This document shows positions 1 to 11,085 of a DNA stretch of 64,000 nt, piece by piece. The notes beneath the pieces were generated by a model. It made no database searches and was not told the origin of the DNA. It saw nothing but the letters and a program-made list of their open reading frames with translations. This DNA comes from Ectobius pallidus (Eukaryota; Arthropoda; Insecta; Blattodea; Ectobiidae), in assembly GCA_964059195.1 (NCBI GenBank), contig CAXKWD010000011.1, positions 9,874,366 to 9,938,365 on the forward strand. Direction: 5' to 3'. The stretch's first letter is position 1, and each line of letters begins with the position of its first letter. The position numbers were made by a program, and so were the translations under genes.

Positions 1-493
1 TCCAGATCTTTTGGCTTACTCACAGATTTTAACAATTTTACATTCCTACAGATTATGTGGTCATTATCCCAAGAATGAGTTGCTAATGCTGATTTCTCTA
101 CCTGACAGTATTTAAGATTACGCATACGTGCTTTGAATCCAGTGTCAATATTCAAAGAACACATGCGTAACCTTAAATACTGTCAGATAGAGAAATCAGC
201 AGTAGCAACACATTTTTGAGACAATGGCCACATAATATGTAGGGAATTGTGAAAATTTATGAATAGGCCAAAAGAGCTGGATATTTGGGGGAAGATTTAT
301 ATAAAGAAATCTGAAAACAGACTGATGAATTTTGAGATACCAAAAGATGAGAACCTGATCAAGATGGCCATCAAACCTCCACCGGGTGCACATCCATATT
401 TTCAGAAGCAGAATTTGTCAGATGACAAGTTGTCGAAGATGGGGAAAAATGTCCCTGAAACATGTTCTACCAAAAAGTTGTTAAGAGAAGCGT
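1..493 (+). mobile_element. Penelope-like element C-terminal foldback, copy 1
   Basis: Positions 1-131 are an imperfect reverse complement of about 160-290, leaving a loop of roughly 28 bases; the left arm runs off the window. The right arm is coding on the plus strand (259-493) and carries a PLE-like C-terminal signature (LDIWGKIYI, LMNFEIPKDE) that also occurs in the copies at 4.9-5.9 kb and 6.4-6.9 kb. The segment lies after the GIY-YIG endonuclease in the copy at 5.2 kb, so this is the extreme 3' end of a PLE. No reverse transcriptase is present and the copy is dead. The PLE assignment rests on the GIY-YIG-like neighbour in copy 2. Confidence 0.6.
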
Positions 494-1755
494 AAGTGTT
501 TTAGTTCAACTTACATTACGAGGGTCGCTCCACTTAGTCTAACAGTGTGCCAACCCATTATAGTGCGACACAATGCTGGCATTTTTAAATTGTGTCAACT
601 CTCATCTCCATTTGCTTCATTCATTAAATGTATAGCTGCGCTGTTATCTCATCATTGATCAACATGGAATAACTATTCACAAGCATCTAAATTTATCCAG
701 TCTTCAACATACTAATGGTAGCATACATAAGAGCAATTTTGCCTTGTCTTTTTCTTCCCTATATTCCCTCAAGGTTCAACTGTTTGGGAAGTATGCTATG
801 TTGGTACAATGCCTACAAAAATGTAAGGTGCAGTTCACACGTTTTCAGAAATGCACGAGTTGGAGCCTTTAAAATATATATATATACATATACTGCACAA
901 ACAATCCACAAATCGGATAATCCATACGAGAATTTATTGAGAGTTGAACATTCTTATAGAAGACCCTTGATTGGCTACAGCTTATTAACAAAATTTCTGC
1001 ATTCCTAACATCTACCTTAATCACCTTAAATGGAAATTGAGCGTTATATATTCGTTACTGCCTATCAGCAAACCAACAGCATGTGTTATTGTGTGACAAA
1101 TCGGTCAAACTAGTGTTCCTACATGGAATTGTACCAAATTTTTCATCTGTTAAAATTGTATGATTGTCACTTTTTGTTACACTGTGATATGACCCAGTTT
1201 CAAAAGATTTATTGATCAAATAATGTACAGTATCAAAATTTGGACACCTGAAATTACATCAACTCATACAAAATTTCAGTTTTATATTTCAGAAAACTTA
1301 TCGCTTTTATGAAAAACTAGTTCCACCGAAAACATTCCATCTTCCATAGTGAGCACAATCACCAGATTATTTTGTCACAACTCACACTACAATGCAATTC
1401 ATCCAAAATTTCTTGACCTTCCCATGATAACATACTATAATAACAGTGCGCTTAAATACAAGTGTAAAGTGCAAAAGAGTTGTTAGTACAAATAACTTGT
1501 ACTTAAACTAAAATAATAAACACACTGTGGGATGAAGAAACACAAATACGAGTAATAACTTGACTGATGGTCTGACAATTATAGCATGGGAAAGACTGAC
1601 TTCATCATCATTAGTAATCTTGTTTTAGTATGGTTATTATTGATATTAATATTGTCATTGTAGTTGTTGTTAATATTATTATTATTATTATTATTTTGTT
1701 ATTGTTGTCAATGTTGTTGTTATTTTTTATTTATGGAATAATACAAGAGAACGCA
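494..1755. other. No gene seen; AT-rich lgs intron
   Basis: AT-rich sequence with only short non-conserved ORFs. I see no recognisable repeat apart from the ATT microsatellite at 1672-1695. Confidence 0.5.
1672..1695. repeat. (ATT)n microsatellite
   Basis: Uninterrupted ATT triplets followed by TTG-rich degenerate sequence. A simple repeat with no assigned role. Confidence 0.9.
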
Positions 1756-1771
1756 TTAGACACCACATAAA

Positions 1772-2067
1772 GTGATCCCTATACAGGCCATGGAGGCCCA
1801 AAGGGTTCCAGGAGGTTGAGGCTCCCAGATTTTGGACATTCGGCACATGAAGGTGGTAAGGTTGTCAGCCTTATGCACCAGCCGCCTTTACCCCCAGGAT
1901 TGCTCCTGGTACTAATTTCTGTTAGAGGCTGAGTCGACCCCAGGGCCAAAGTGCCACCAGAAGGATTAGGCCAATTGAAAAATCTCAACGACCTCATCGA
2001 GAATCGAACCTGCGACCTTCCGGTTTGTAGCGCAGCGCCTCAACCACTACACTACGGCGTACCCCTC
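1772..2067 (-). mobile_element. tRNA-derived SINE, family A copy 1
   Basis: Read on the minus strand it begins with a tRNA-like head: an A-box-like stretch (TAGTGTAGTGGTTGAGGC) and a B box (GGTTCGATTCTC), then a body of about 220 bp. It is flanked by a perfect 16-bp target-site duplication, TTAGACACCACATAAA, at 1756-1771 and 2068-2083, showing LINE-type retroposition. Two further copies lie at about 15045-15348 and 46746-46913. The single-exon ORF across it is an artefact of the SINE. Confidence 0.9.
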
Positions 2068-2083
2068 TTAGACACCACATAAA

Positions 2084-3093
2084 CACAGAAAATGGCTGCA
2101 CCACTCCTGTTACATAAACAGTTCAAATTCCAGCCAATCAGACAAAAGGCTAAGTTTGCATAAATTCCTATTGCTGCCTGTCCAATTATTCAACTAGCAT
2201 TCAAAAAATATTTTCTATTGGGAATTTAGACTATATGCTACGACATGGCAATTAAGTTTGAAAATTATAATTAAAAAGATTTCTAAGAAAAAATCAAGGT
2301 ATTGACAGATATTTTGACAAAGTGCGCTATGTTTCATGAAGTTTTTGATTATCCCCGCTATGTTTCAAGAAGACCTAACTTCTGCTATACTTCGTGGAAT
2401 TTTTCTACGGTCGAGCAAACTACAGGTGTACACAACTTCTGCTGAAGAATGCGCCAATGACTCAAAGCAACTGTTGCCAACTTAAATACTTTTTCCAAAG
2501 CATTACTTACAAGCTCACTCATGGGCTACTTTCCTTCCACATGGTAAAATACACATAAGTGATTTCAAAGTTACTTATAAGAGAAAGTAATCCTACTGAC
2601 TGTTATAGAACCCTGCCCATGGGCAAACAGAACGTAACTGTATTTATTCAAATATAATGTGCAACATTTCTGTCTACATCTAATTTCCAAAATTTCGTTG
2701 TGCATTAGAACCAATATCACTAAATATTCAAGTAGAACTCCAGACATGGTTTAACTTTGATTAAATTTACCTTTTACGTCAATGAACTGTAATTAACAGG
2801 GTGAATAACTTCCTGCGGTGCTAAACTAATAAAATAAAACTTAGTTCTACTTCAGGTAACCTGTTTTCTACATTTTCATTACATTTACGATAATGTTAAG
2901 ATGAACAAACAATACACGAGTGAATGAGTCAGTCGGAATATGGAAGGATGTTATTCTTTTAGGAATGCCAACAAATAAAAACATTACTAATGCAGACATC
3001 TTCAAGGATTTGGTGAATGGGGACATTAGTTCAGATAGATAATAATTTGATAAATACAAATATAACATGAAAAGTTAACTCTCATAGTTCTGG
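2084..3093. other. No gene seen; lgs intron
   Basis: AT-rich sequence. Short ORFs on both strands have no domain I recognise and no splice context. Confidence 0.45.
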
Positions 3094-3360
3094 TTGTCAA
3101 CAATGAAAATGGGGGACGAATGGCTGGATGTAATGAGGAGACTGAGAAGGGAAATTCCAGTGGTAAAAATTCCCCAGCCGCCTGCGGAATGCATAGAGGA
3201 GGAAATGTTTGACATTCCACAGGACTGGAAAAAAAGATATTTTAGAAACTATGTTTTTATCAATGGTTACCGTGACGAAAATCAATCTTCTTCATGATCA
3301 GTACTGTGTGAGGAGTCACCTGAGGAAGACTCGAGGGCAGAGTTGAAACGTTGTGTTTTA
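3094..3360 (+). other. Unidentified short ORF with possible retroelement 3' end
   Basis: A 67-codon open stretch rich in charged residues (WLDVMRRLRRE, DIPQDWKKRYF) is followed, after a stop, by sequence reading SPEEDSRAELKR. The latter resembles segments seen near PLE termini, but I do not recognise the main ORF. It could be a degraded mobile-element coding fragment or chance. I see no promoter or splice site. Confidence 0.2.
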
Positions 3361-4279
3361 ATTTTTTAACATGTATCCACTGATTTTGTAATAATTTTAA
3401 TCACATCTTTTTATTATATTTGACGCAGTGGAAATTTGGGACCGATATGGAAGTTTTAATGAAAATGTTTAAGAGTTCTGCATGGATCTGCAAGCACTGC
3501 TGGAGGTTGATCTTCCAGAATACTGGAATATCTGTGTAATGTTTCAGAACGACATGCTATTGATATTATGGCCTCCTGATGTCACCTTACCTAAAGCCTT
3601 ATGACTTTTTTGGGGGTATATGAAGGAATTACAGCATTGTTGAAGTCAAGGCACTGCACAGGCAATGTATTGACCCAATTGATCAGGCTAAAATGTCAAG
3701 GAAATGGCAACAATAGGATTATCATTTACACATATATCATGTCACAAATATGTCTACATAGAAACATTTGTGAAGGGTCACAGGAACTTAGACAATTAAC
3801 CTTTCACATTATATTTGTATGTGTGAACTAAATTAATTACAACAGCCTCAGGAAAGAGTTAATTTTGTAAAAATCTTTTTAAATTGTCCTGCGTAACATG
3901 ACTGTTGTATAATGTTATAGGTACGTTACTGCCAAGTACGTTAATACGTGTAAGGGGTCATGTTTCAATCTTGGATAAGAGGCATTTGTGAACTTCTAAG
4001 ATCATTTTGAAATTAAAATAAAATGCTTTAGAAATCTTTGCAGTAATGCAATTTTTTACTTAATTTTCATGTACATCTATTTAAAGCAAACATGTCAATT
4101 GTATAAAATAATGAGCTTTAAAGAATGATCCGAATGTACTGGGTTTTTTACTCGCAAATCATCATGCCCATGGTTTATTGGTTCTCATTTGACTTTTCTC
4201 AAGGTCTACTCTATACAGAGTGGTTTAGAAAAAATATGAAAAATGTAACAGGAAATTGGGACAGCCTTGCTGTATATTT
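3361..4279. other. No gene seen; lgs intron
   Basis: AT-rich unique-looking sequence; nothing recognisable on either strand. Confidence 0.45.
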
Positions 4280-4600
4280 TGGGACAGGGAATTAAAACTA
4301 AACTAACTAAACCCCATGCTGCTACTTTCCTGAAGGGAGTAGGCCTACCACCTGACCGCTGCATCATTTACCATAGGCAGATGGCAGCATGCTGACACCC
4401 ATGGTCCTTAATGATGGTTTCAATGACCGGAACCTCTACTTCTTAATCAAGCAACTCCTCAGTTTGAATCATGAGACTGAGTGCACATTCCAGACCTCCT
4501 TACCTCAAAAAAAAAAACAGGAGGTACCAGGGATCAAACTGGGCCTGCAGATCCAAAGCCAGTGACGCTAACAAGACCGCAAATGTGTGAGATAGGGAAC
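4280..4600 (-). mobile_element. Probable tRNA-derived SINE (singleton here)
   Basis: On the minus strand the right end reads as a tRNA-like head: GCGGTCTTGTTAGCGTCACTGG as A-box region, about 35 bases later a B-box-like GTTTGATCCCT, then a body leading left. An A-rich tract sits in the body (4508-4519). The left boundary is uncertain and I found no clean target-site duplication. Confidence 0.4.
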
Positions 4601-5373
4601 TGGGGTCTGTAAAACCAGGCTAACGAGATAAAAGATTAAACATTCTATTTCTGTCACTTACTGTTTCTCAAAGCACCCTAACCTACTTTTATATTGTCCT
4701 GTTGACTACGAGAGGTATCTGTATGAAATGCACCCAATTTCTAAAATGATTTGAGTATAAGGCTAAAGTGGGCACAGACATGAAACTAACTGGTAGGATT
4801 TTAATCACTTGTAACATAATAAATATATAAAACGGGAGAAGTGGTATAAACAGTAAAGCTATTGATTCATTAATTACAATGGACAATTTTTAAACACTTG
4901 CAGCTCTACTTAGGTCACAATTTTCGGGGAAGACTCTCATCCCCATCATCGGCAGTTGGTAGACTGGAATTTGCGCGGCTCTGGTTGGTAGTGCTGGTCT
5001 GTCTAGAGATGACTTCTTTGTTTCTATTGGTCATCCTAATGACGTTGTCTACTGGCGGAATTTCGAAGTTCATAACATTGTCTTGGTTTTTCAGTATGAA
5101 GATCTTTTCCCAAGTATTGAGCTCTTGTGATGTTTTAACATGTTTCAAAAGTTTTTTTGATGTGGTGGTCACATGTCCAAGAGTGGTGTGCTAATGCTGA
5201 TTTTTCTGTCTGTATGAGTTTTACATTTGGGGCAGACAAAGAGAAATTTGGATATTAGAATGAAAGAACACTTGAGAAATGGAAAACTCATACAGACAGA
5301 AAAATCAGCAATAGCACACCACTCTTGGACATGTGACCACCACATCAAAAAAGACATCAAACTTTTGAAACAT

Positions 5374-5612
5374 TCAAGATGGATATATGTAAGTATTCAT
5401 GAATCACAGATTATTGTCTCTGTTGGACATTACATGATAGTATTATAGGAGAAAAATTCCTCCGACACTGGGACTTGAACCCAGGAGGAAGGTTCCATCT
5501 GGCGCTGTGAATTGAACTCCGGCTTAGCTCAGTTGGTAGAGCATTGGCGCGAATAGCCAAAGGTCCTGGGTTCAAGTCCCAGTGTCGGAGGAATTTTTCT
5601 CCTATAATACTA
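5374..5612 (-). mobile_element. tRNA-derived SINE inserted with internal inversion
   Basis: Inserted into the right arm of the PLE palindrome with an 11-bp duplication, TTTTGAAACAT, at 5363-5373 and 5613-5623. From 5486 down to 5374 it is a minus-strand SINE: B-box end of the tRNA head, then body. From 5518 upward it is a plus-strand tRNA head. The two halves share a perfect 50-bp inverted repeat. Body-only and head-only relatives lie at 53783-53835 and 51106-51160, so this is a dispersed family. The layout fits a 5'-inverted (twin-primed) or head-to-head dimeric insertion. Confidence 0.7.
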
Positions 5613-5613
5613 T
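5437..5613. repeat. Perfect 50-bp inverted repeat inside the SINE insertion
   Basis: 5437-5486 is the exact reverse complement of 5564-5613, with a 77-base spacer. The arms cover the T arm and acceptor 3' strand of the tRNA-like head plus the first bases of the SINE body. Confidence 0.9.
5518..5590 (+). tRNA. tRNA-like cloverleaf (SINE head / pseudo-tRNA, anticodon-position GAA)
   Basis: A 73-nt segment folds as a standard cloverleaf: 7-bp acceptor stem with one T-T mismatch and one G-T pair, 4-bp D stem with 8-nt loop, 5-bp anticodon stem (TTGGC/GCCAA), 7-nt loop GCGAATA, 5-nt variable loop, and a perfect 5-bp T stem with loop TTCAAGT. The anticodon position reads GAA (Phe), but position 33 is C instead of the near-universal T, and the segment sits inside a retroposed repeat. 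I therefore call it a SINE head and not a working tRNA gene. A and B box promoter elements are intact. Confidence 0.5.
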
Positions 5614-5908
5614 TTTGAAACATGTTAAAACACCACAAGAGCTCAATACTTGGGAAAAGATCTTCATACTGAAAAACCAAGACAATGTTATGAACTTCGA
5701 AATTCCGCCAGTAGACAACGTCATTAGGATGACCAATAGAAACAAAGAAGTCATCTCTAGACAGACCAGCACTACCAACCAGAGCCGCGCGAATTCCAGC
5801 CTACCAACTGCCGATGATGGGGATGAGAGTCTTCCCCGAAAATAGTCCGAAAATTGTGACGTAAGTAGAACTACAAGTGTTTAAAAATTGTCCATTGTAA
5901 TTAATGAA

Positions 5909-6448
5909 CACTTGTAACATGTTTAAAAATGTGCCAAGCTAATCAGATCCCAGCTGTACATACAAAATCAAGATCTCAATGCTATTTGAATAACAATGGA
6001 AAGTTACTGAACTCCAACCAGCCCAGAGGCCCAATAAATTCCAAATAATCCACTTCTGATACTGATCAATTTCCATCTCACAACGTTATTGCAAACTGTT
6101 ATCTACAAATCAGTAATACACTAATCTTGAAAAATGAAGATAATCAATCATAAATTAATTGATTAAACTAACACCGTATATCGAGCATTTTCTGCTTATT
6201 ACGATATTTACCCCATCACTTGTAAATACTTGTTACTTATGGACTTAACCGAGGTGCTTCGATTCAATCTTCTTTCTCCTTAATTTTGGCTTAATAATAT
6301 GGCATTACCAAATGGATTACTTATCTAAGGCTAGATTTGGACACAATTTTTAATTTTACTAAATTATTAGGGAATGATTGTGAAGTGTCAAAACTATTTA
6401 TTAAATTTTAAAACATTCGATTACATACACTATTGTAATTAAATACTC
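5909..6448. other. No gene seen; lgs intron
   Basis: AT-rich sequence without recognisable features between two PLE foldbacks. Confidence 0.45.
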
Positions 6449-6955
6449 ACTAAATGAGAACATGTTTCAAAAGGCTTTTTGCCTCCATGCACAGCAGATA
6501 TAATTACGAATTTGTCTTTATGTCCTCCAGGTTTTATGAACTTAGAAATTTCCTTGGGGATGTCAAAATTTAGATGTCTTAACTCTGTTTCTCTGGATAT
6601 GTAATTTTCCCAAACAGTTAAGCCAAGTGGTTTCTGAACACAATTTAGTAATTCTTCCTTACTATTGAAATCATGAATTGTATAACAGAAACGATGAGCC
6701 ACTCAGGTAGAAGGAACTTACGAGAAATATTAAATAGCAACAGATAGAAAAACAGGTAGTGGCTCATAATTCTAGTCTGAAAGTCACAATTTCAGTAGTT
6801 AGGAAAAATTACTAAAACGTGTCCAGAAACCACTTCACTGTTTCTCATACAACCTGGAGGACATCTCATGGACAAAGAGACAAACTTGTCAGTGGACCCC
6901 TGCTTAGAACGGAGGCAAGGAAGCCTTTGAAGCATGTTCTAATTTAGTGATTATT
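6449..6955 (-). mobile_element. Penelope-like element C-terminal foldback, copy 3
   Basis: The left arm (6449-6707) encodes on the minus strand a PLE C-terminus like those of copies 1 and 2: GLTVWENYIS, HLNFDIPKEI, PGGHKDKF. The right arm (about 6752-6955) is its diverged, partly deleted inverted copy; for example the CTCCAGG block and the final GAACATG block of one arm reappear reverse-complemented in the other. The centre (6708-6751) is unpaired. The arms are more diverged than in copy 2, so this is an older event. Confidence 0.55.
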
Positions 6956-9615
6956 TACTTCCAACAGTGAATTTGCATTGTTTGAATTTAATATATAACA
7001 ATTTTAATAATAATTATAAAGATTAATCAATTTCATTAACCAATAGCCAAAAAGGCACAAGCAGTCTGATTTTCTAATAGAACTACTACACTTAATTTCA
7101 TGGATTATTTTTCCGCATGCCATTAGCAGGGTTACATGGTTAGATAACTACAAGCACAGTCAATAGGTTTTGCAGTGGATGAGACAGTTACTAAGCTAGA
7201 AGTTGTTAAAATAACAAAACGATGTACAATAAAATCTTTCATAACCAACAATACTAAAACAACAACACTTTTCACAGTCTTGAGTTGAACCACAAAATGA
7301 ACGAGGTATGAAAAATTGCAACATCAAATTATATTCAGCAGGCTTCAAATTTCAGCCAACCATTTGATTTTAAAAAGGATGGAGCATATGACTCGAGGCG
7401 TATTATTGGTTCCATATAATGATGTAATGACAAGCCAGAATTCTTTCCATGTAAGCTGATTTTCCAAATTTCATAACTTTCTCAGGCAATGTTTTGTTGC
7501 TGTTAACATTTTGAGTGCTGAGTCATTCTGTAGTACCCTTATGTTAAATGCTGGCAAATTTTACAATATTTAAAATTAAAGTTTAAAAACTTATTATTAT
7601 ATAAAAGAACACTAATACGGTTTCGAAGTTTGAATTATATTAAATGCATCAACGGAATCTCTACCTCCAATAATATTTGAATTATATTAAATGCATCAAC
7701 AGAATCTCTACCTCCGATAATATAGAAACATGATAAATTACCGATAAAAAAATTAAACAGATAAACTATATAATTGAATTTAGATTAGAGGTGTATTTTG
7801 GAGTTGAACTATAGGCTTTGTATGTGCCGTGTTACCAATGGGGCTCACACTAGCCATCTGTGAGGTAATTGAACAAAATTGGTTTAGTTTCTCTTTCTAT
7901 CGATAGTAGTTTCATGTTCCTGAGTTTCATTCAACGTCAGCAACAAGTGTTTGAAACCCGAAAGTGCGTTTGTGAGAACCCTGTATTATGAAAATATGAA
8001 ATTTAATTGCAATAGATTACTGCAAGCAAACAGTCATTCCAAATGCATTAAAAAGTCAATTATTATTTTGCCATATTCACGTAAACAGATTGAGGCAACA
8101 TTGCAATTGTTTACAATACCAATACTAACTTAGTTCTGGTTGACATACTGAGAAACTTGAGCAACAAACTCCAACCACTGCCATTTCTGCAGCAGTTGTA
8201 GTTAGAAAATATGAAGGGATGGTTTCAGAAGTATGTGCAGTAACACTTTGTTAACCGAAGTAAAGAGATAACTCCTTATGGACAGGGTTGGGACGACACG
8301 AAAAAAGAAAGGTTTTCTTCTTTATATGTAAAATATGTGTAAGAAACATATAATTAACATAAGATATACGACTTTTAACTTTGTTCTTTTTTAAAAAAAT
8401 TTTACCTACAGTTCAAGAACTCAAACGAGAATCTGCTGGTGCAGAATTCTAATTTGGAACTTGTTTATATAGAAACTCGATTTCCACACCCTCAGCCACA
8501 TAACCTGGAAACAACAGCTACAATTCTGTTGTTCTTGGCACCGTGGACAAACAGATAACTTTCTCCATAGAATATTATTGTGTGAATTGGTAATAAATTA
8601 TTTTGCACCTCAAAGGTTAGAAACAGATTCATAACTTAATTACATTTACAGTTAAATGGAACACGTATTCAATCACTTTCTTTTATTCTGAGAAGATTTC
8701 ATAGTATTCCTGTTGGGACTCTTTGAAGAATCATCTTCTTACCTTTTATTTTACACTGCCAATACAGATTCCAAAAACTGTTCTGCTTTTTCCACTTCTC
8801 TCCTTTCCCCCCCCCCCTTTCTTTCTTTGGCCAATTTCGATACTTTGTTGAACTGTCATTACAACATGATTTGTTTGGTTTTCAACTCTCACACAACACA
8901 AGTGAGAAGCCACCGTGAGACTGATTGATGTCTCGGTGAACCAGCAGGGGTAAACCCAGTCTGAATGTTAAAAAGAGTGAGGGTAACACAGAAGTGTTCC
9001 TCTTGCCAGCTTAGTGACAAATATTTTTCTTTGAAACAGCGTCCATTCTTCTCTAATATTTTGGGTACATAGTGATTAATTTAGAAATATACATAATAAT
9101 GCAAGTTATATTCTAAAAACATGACTGTGTTTCACACGTGCATATATAGTCTAACTTCATGAGTGCTTATAAAAATTCGGTTAAACCAATTTTTGGTTCA
9201 CAGTTTCAGTTAATGGAGTTTTTACTACACTCAATTATTTGGGAAGATCTCTTATCAGAAATCAGCTGAGCCTTTCTTGCTAATTATGAGAGATTTTATT
9301 GTATAAAATGGACCATATTGATGAAGTTAAACAGCAACCTTGTATGTCGAAACAGCAGAATGGAAAATCAGTTTAGTATCTTAGGCATAATGGTGAAAGA
9401 GCGAGAGAGAGAGTGAATACTAACATAAAAAATGGAAGGACTGACATGCGAGATAAGAATCTTGGAGGCAGTTAATGATAACATAGAATCAGATAAATTA
9501 AATCAGGTTAACATACAAAAATATTTTTAAACTCATTTTGTGAAGCTTGTAATCATGCCTTGATGTTAGTTGGTAAAGTTGGCTTAACAGAATTAAAAAC
9601 TTACTGGTTTAAAAT
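6956..9615. other. No gene seen; lgs intron
   Basis: AT-rich DNA with a 47-bp tandem duplication (7629-7722) and a C homopolymer of about 11 bases at 8807-8817. Short ORFs lack any recognisable domain. Confidence 0.45.
7629..7722. repeat. 47-bp direct tandem duplication
   Basis: 7629-7675 and 7676-7722 are the same 47-bp unit (starting TTTGAATTATATTAAATGC) with only two or so differences. A recent local duplication. Confidence 0.85.
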
Positions 9616-9619
9616 GGAA

Positions 9620-10320
9620 GGGGGGATGTATGGGAGGTGAGGGAAAATATGAAGGGGTTTTGGAAAACCATTAGATCTAGACCGGAATACATGGATAGAC
9701 AAGTAATGTGGGCATTGAGAAGAGAAAAAAGTTCCTTAGCATTCTTTAAGGAGTTTAACCCTTTCAGACCTGAATTTTTTCTGACATTTTTCTTTTCTAG
9801 AGCTCAAAAAAATTATTGGTGCATGTTAAGGAGTTAAAATGGGTGTTCTAAGCACAATAAAACTATCAGGAACTCTGCAAATAGGTTTATTCTCAGAAAT
9901 AAAATATTAGGACGTAAAAGTTATGTCCATTGAGATGAACATGGGGTCTGAAAGGGTTAAGAAAGGCTACCAGAGAGAAATGTATATTGATATGTGTAAC
10001 CAAGAAGGAAGGGCACTGCATGGTTCAGAATAGGGGTTTGGAGGATCAAGGCTTTCAGAAAGTAATATGAACAAGCTGTCTGTCCCATGTGTGAAGGGCA
10101 AGAAGATATCCGTATTCTTTTTGTCTGCCAGGAAACAGAGAGGTGGAGAATTGAATTTATTTTGGAAAATTAGTGTAAATAAAGAGATTGTGGTTTCGAA
10201 AATATTCAATGAAAAAGCTCAAATAAGGAAACTAGTGGAATTTCTTCTCCGAATTAATAAAAAATTGTTTTGGTCTATTGAGAGAATGCAAGCGGACCTT
10301 CAGATAAGAGATCATTAAAG
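9620..10320 (+). pseudogene. Non-LTR retrotransposon (LINE) C-terminal remnant, split by a MITE
   Basis: Readings such as GFWKTIRSRPEYMDRQVMWA and, after 9961, KKGYQREMYIDMCNQEGRA align along their length with the better-preserved C-terminal ORF at 39147-39950. They match the region between the reverse transcriptase and the terminal zinc knuckle. In this copy the knuckle (CPMCEGQE) is broken by stops and frameshifts. The element is interrupted at 9759-9956 by a piggyBac-type MITE. Removing the MITE and one TTAA keeps a single reading frame across the junction, so the LINE was already there when the MITE arrived. Confidence 0.65.
9759..9956. mobile_element. piggyBac-type MITE
   Basis: 198 bp with perfect 12-bp terminal inverted repeats CCCTTTCAGACC, flanked on both sides by TTAA (9755-9758 and 9957-9960). 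TTAA target duplication plus a CCC-starting terminus is the piggyBac hallmark. There is no coding capacity, so it is a non-autonomous element. Confidence 0.85.
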
Positions 10321-10453
10321 GTATGCCAATCCAACCTACGAGTAGTAAATGGGATATACAGAATGTTTACAGGGATAATGACCTGGGTCAGATACAGTAA
10401 ACATTGGTATAATACTGTATATTTACATTGTATCAGTTAACTTATTAAATAAT

Positions 10454-10573
10454 CTGAGAGTGTTTGAAAATAGGGTGCTTCGAAAAATATTTGGGCCCAA
10501 GAGGGATGACAATGCGGACTGGAGAAAATTGCATAACGATGAGCTTCAGGACCAGAACCTTCGGGTTCCATAA
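10454..10573 (+). pseudogene. LINE reverse-transcriptase C-terminal fragment
   Basis: A 39-codon open stretch reads LRVFENRVLRKIFGPKRDD and continues WRKLHNDEL before a stop. The FENRVLRKIFGP block is a familiar signature just downstream of the reverse transcriptase in RTE- and Jockey-like arthropod LINEs. A short 5'-truncated relic, unrelated to the remnant just upstream. Confidence 0.65.
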
Positions 10574-10621
10574 AATAGATAATATTCCTTTAGCTTGCTT
10601 AGGAATTTTCTATTGCCATTG

Positions 10622-10697
10622 AGTAAGTAAGTAAGTAAGTATCTGTCTACCTATGAATCTATCTATCTATCTGTCTACCTATCAATCTATCTATCAA
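10622..10697. repeat. Tetranucleotide microsatellite, (GTAA)n then (CTAT/CTGT)n
   Basis: Compound simple repeat: five GTAA-type units followed by interrupted CTAT, CTGT and CAAT units. Confidence 0.85.
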
Positions 10698-11085
10698 TGC
10701 ATCATGCCTTGACATACAATGTTTTTGCATAAGATTCGGGAAAACAACTGCTTTGATGGGGATCAAATGAAATCCCATTTTGTCAATTTTTTGACACAAA
10801 AGGTTGATGTTTAACATCATCAATATGCTATAAGATACAATACCTTTTTTCTTTTGTTTAAAAAAAGCTGTTCTGCTTTGTGTACTCAACCTACCTTATT
10901 GCTATATGATGTACTTCAGAGAGTAATTCTGAATATACTTATGGCACAAACATAAGAAGAAAATTAAATTTTACCTTAAAATTGCTTATGAAATGTACAA
11001 ACATCCAGTCATATCTTTGTTTTAACTATATATACATATCCATGGAACATAAAGAGCTGTAAGCTGATTTATAAGATGTACATAC

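Larger units (their letters stand above)
5227..5845 (+). pseudogene. PLE GIY-YIG endonuclease C-terminal fragment
   Basis: The plus-strand reading begins with GQTKRNLDIRMKEH, then EKSAIAHH and a CDHH segment. This is the arrangement of the second half of a GIY-YIG nuclease as used by Penelope-like retroelements (the conserved Arg of the xxxxRxxEH region is visible). After the SINE insertion the frame resumes with LKHVKTPQELNTWEKIFI and VMNFEIPPVDN and ends near 5845 in a charged tail. The reverse transcriptase and the GIY and YIG strands are absent. A non-functional 5'-truncated fragment. Confidence 0.6.
4866..5908 (+). mobile_element. Penelope-like element C-terminal foldback, copy 2
   Basis: A near-perfect palindrome. 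The left arm, 4866-5222, is the reverse complement of the right arm, 5283-5908, once the 239-bp SINE insertion at 5374-5612 is removed. The loop is about 60 bases. Both arms encode the same PLE C-terminus reading outward from the centre, so the unit is a head-to-head inverted dimer of the 3' part of the element. The arms differ at very few sites, so the inversion is recent relative to the other copies. Confidence 0.75.

Noticed and set aside
1779..1997. 72-codon minus-strand ORF
   Set aside because: It is the body of a family A SINE; the matching plus-strand ORF at 14994-15227 lies in another SINE copy.
5518..5590. Functional tRNA-Phe gene
   Set aside because: Folds well, but lies inside a retroposed repeat with a target duplication, has C at position 33, and its relatives in the window are truncated. 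Kept only as a tRNA-like SINE head.
10622..10697. CRISPR-like spaced repeats
   Set aside because: Simple tetranucleotide microsatellite in a eukaryotic genome; no spacers.
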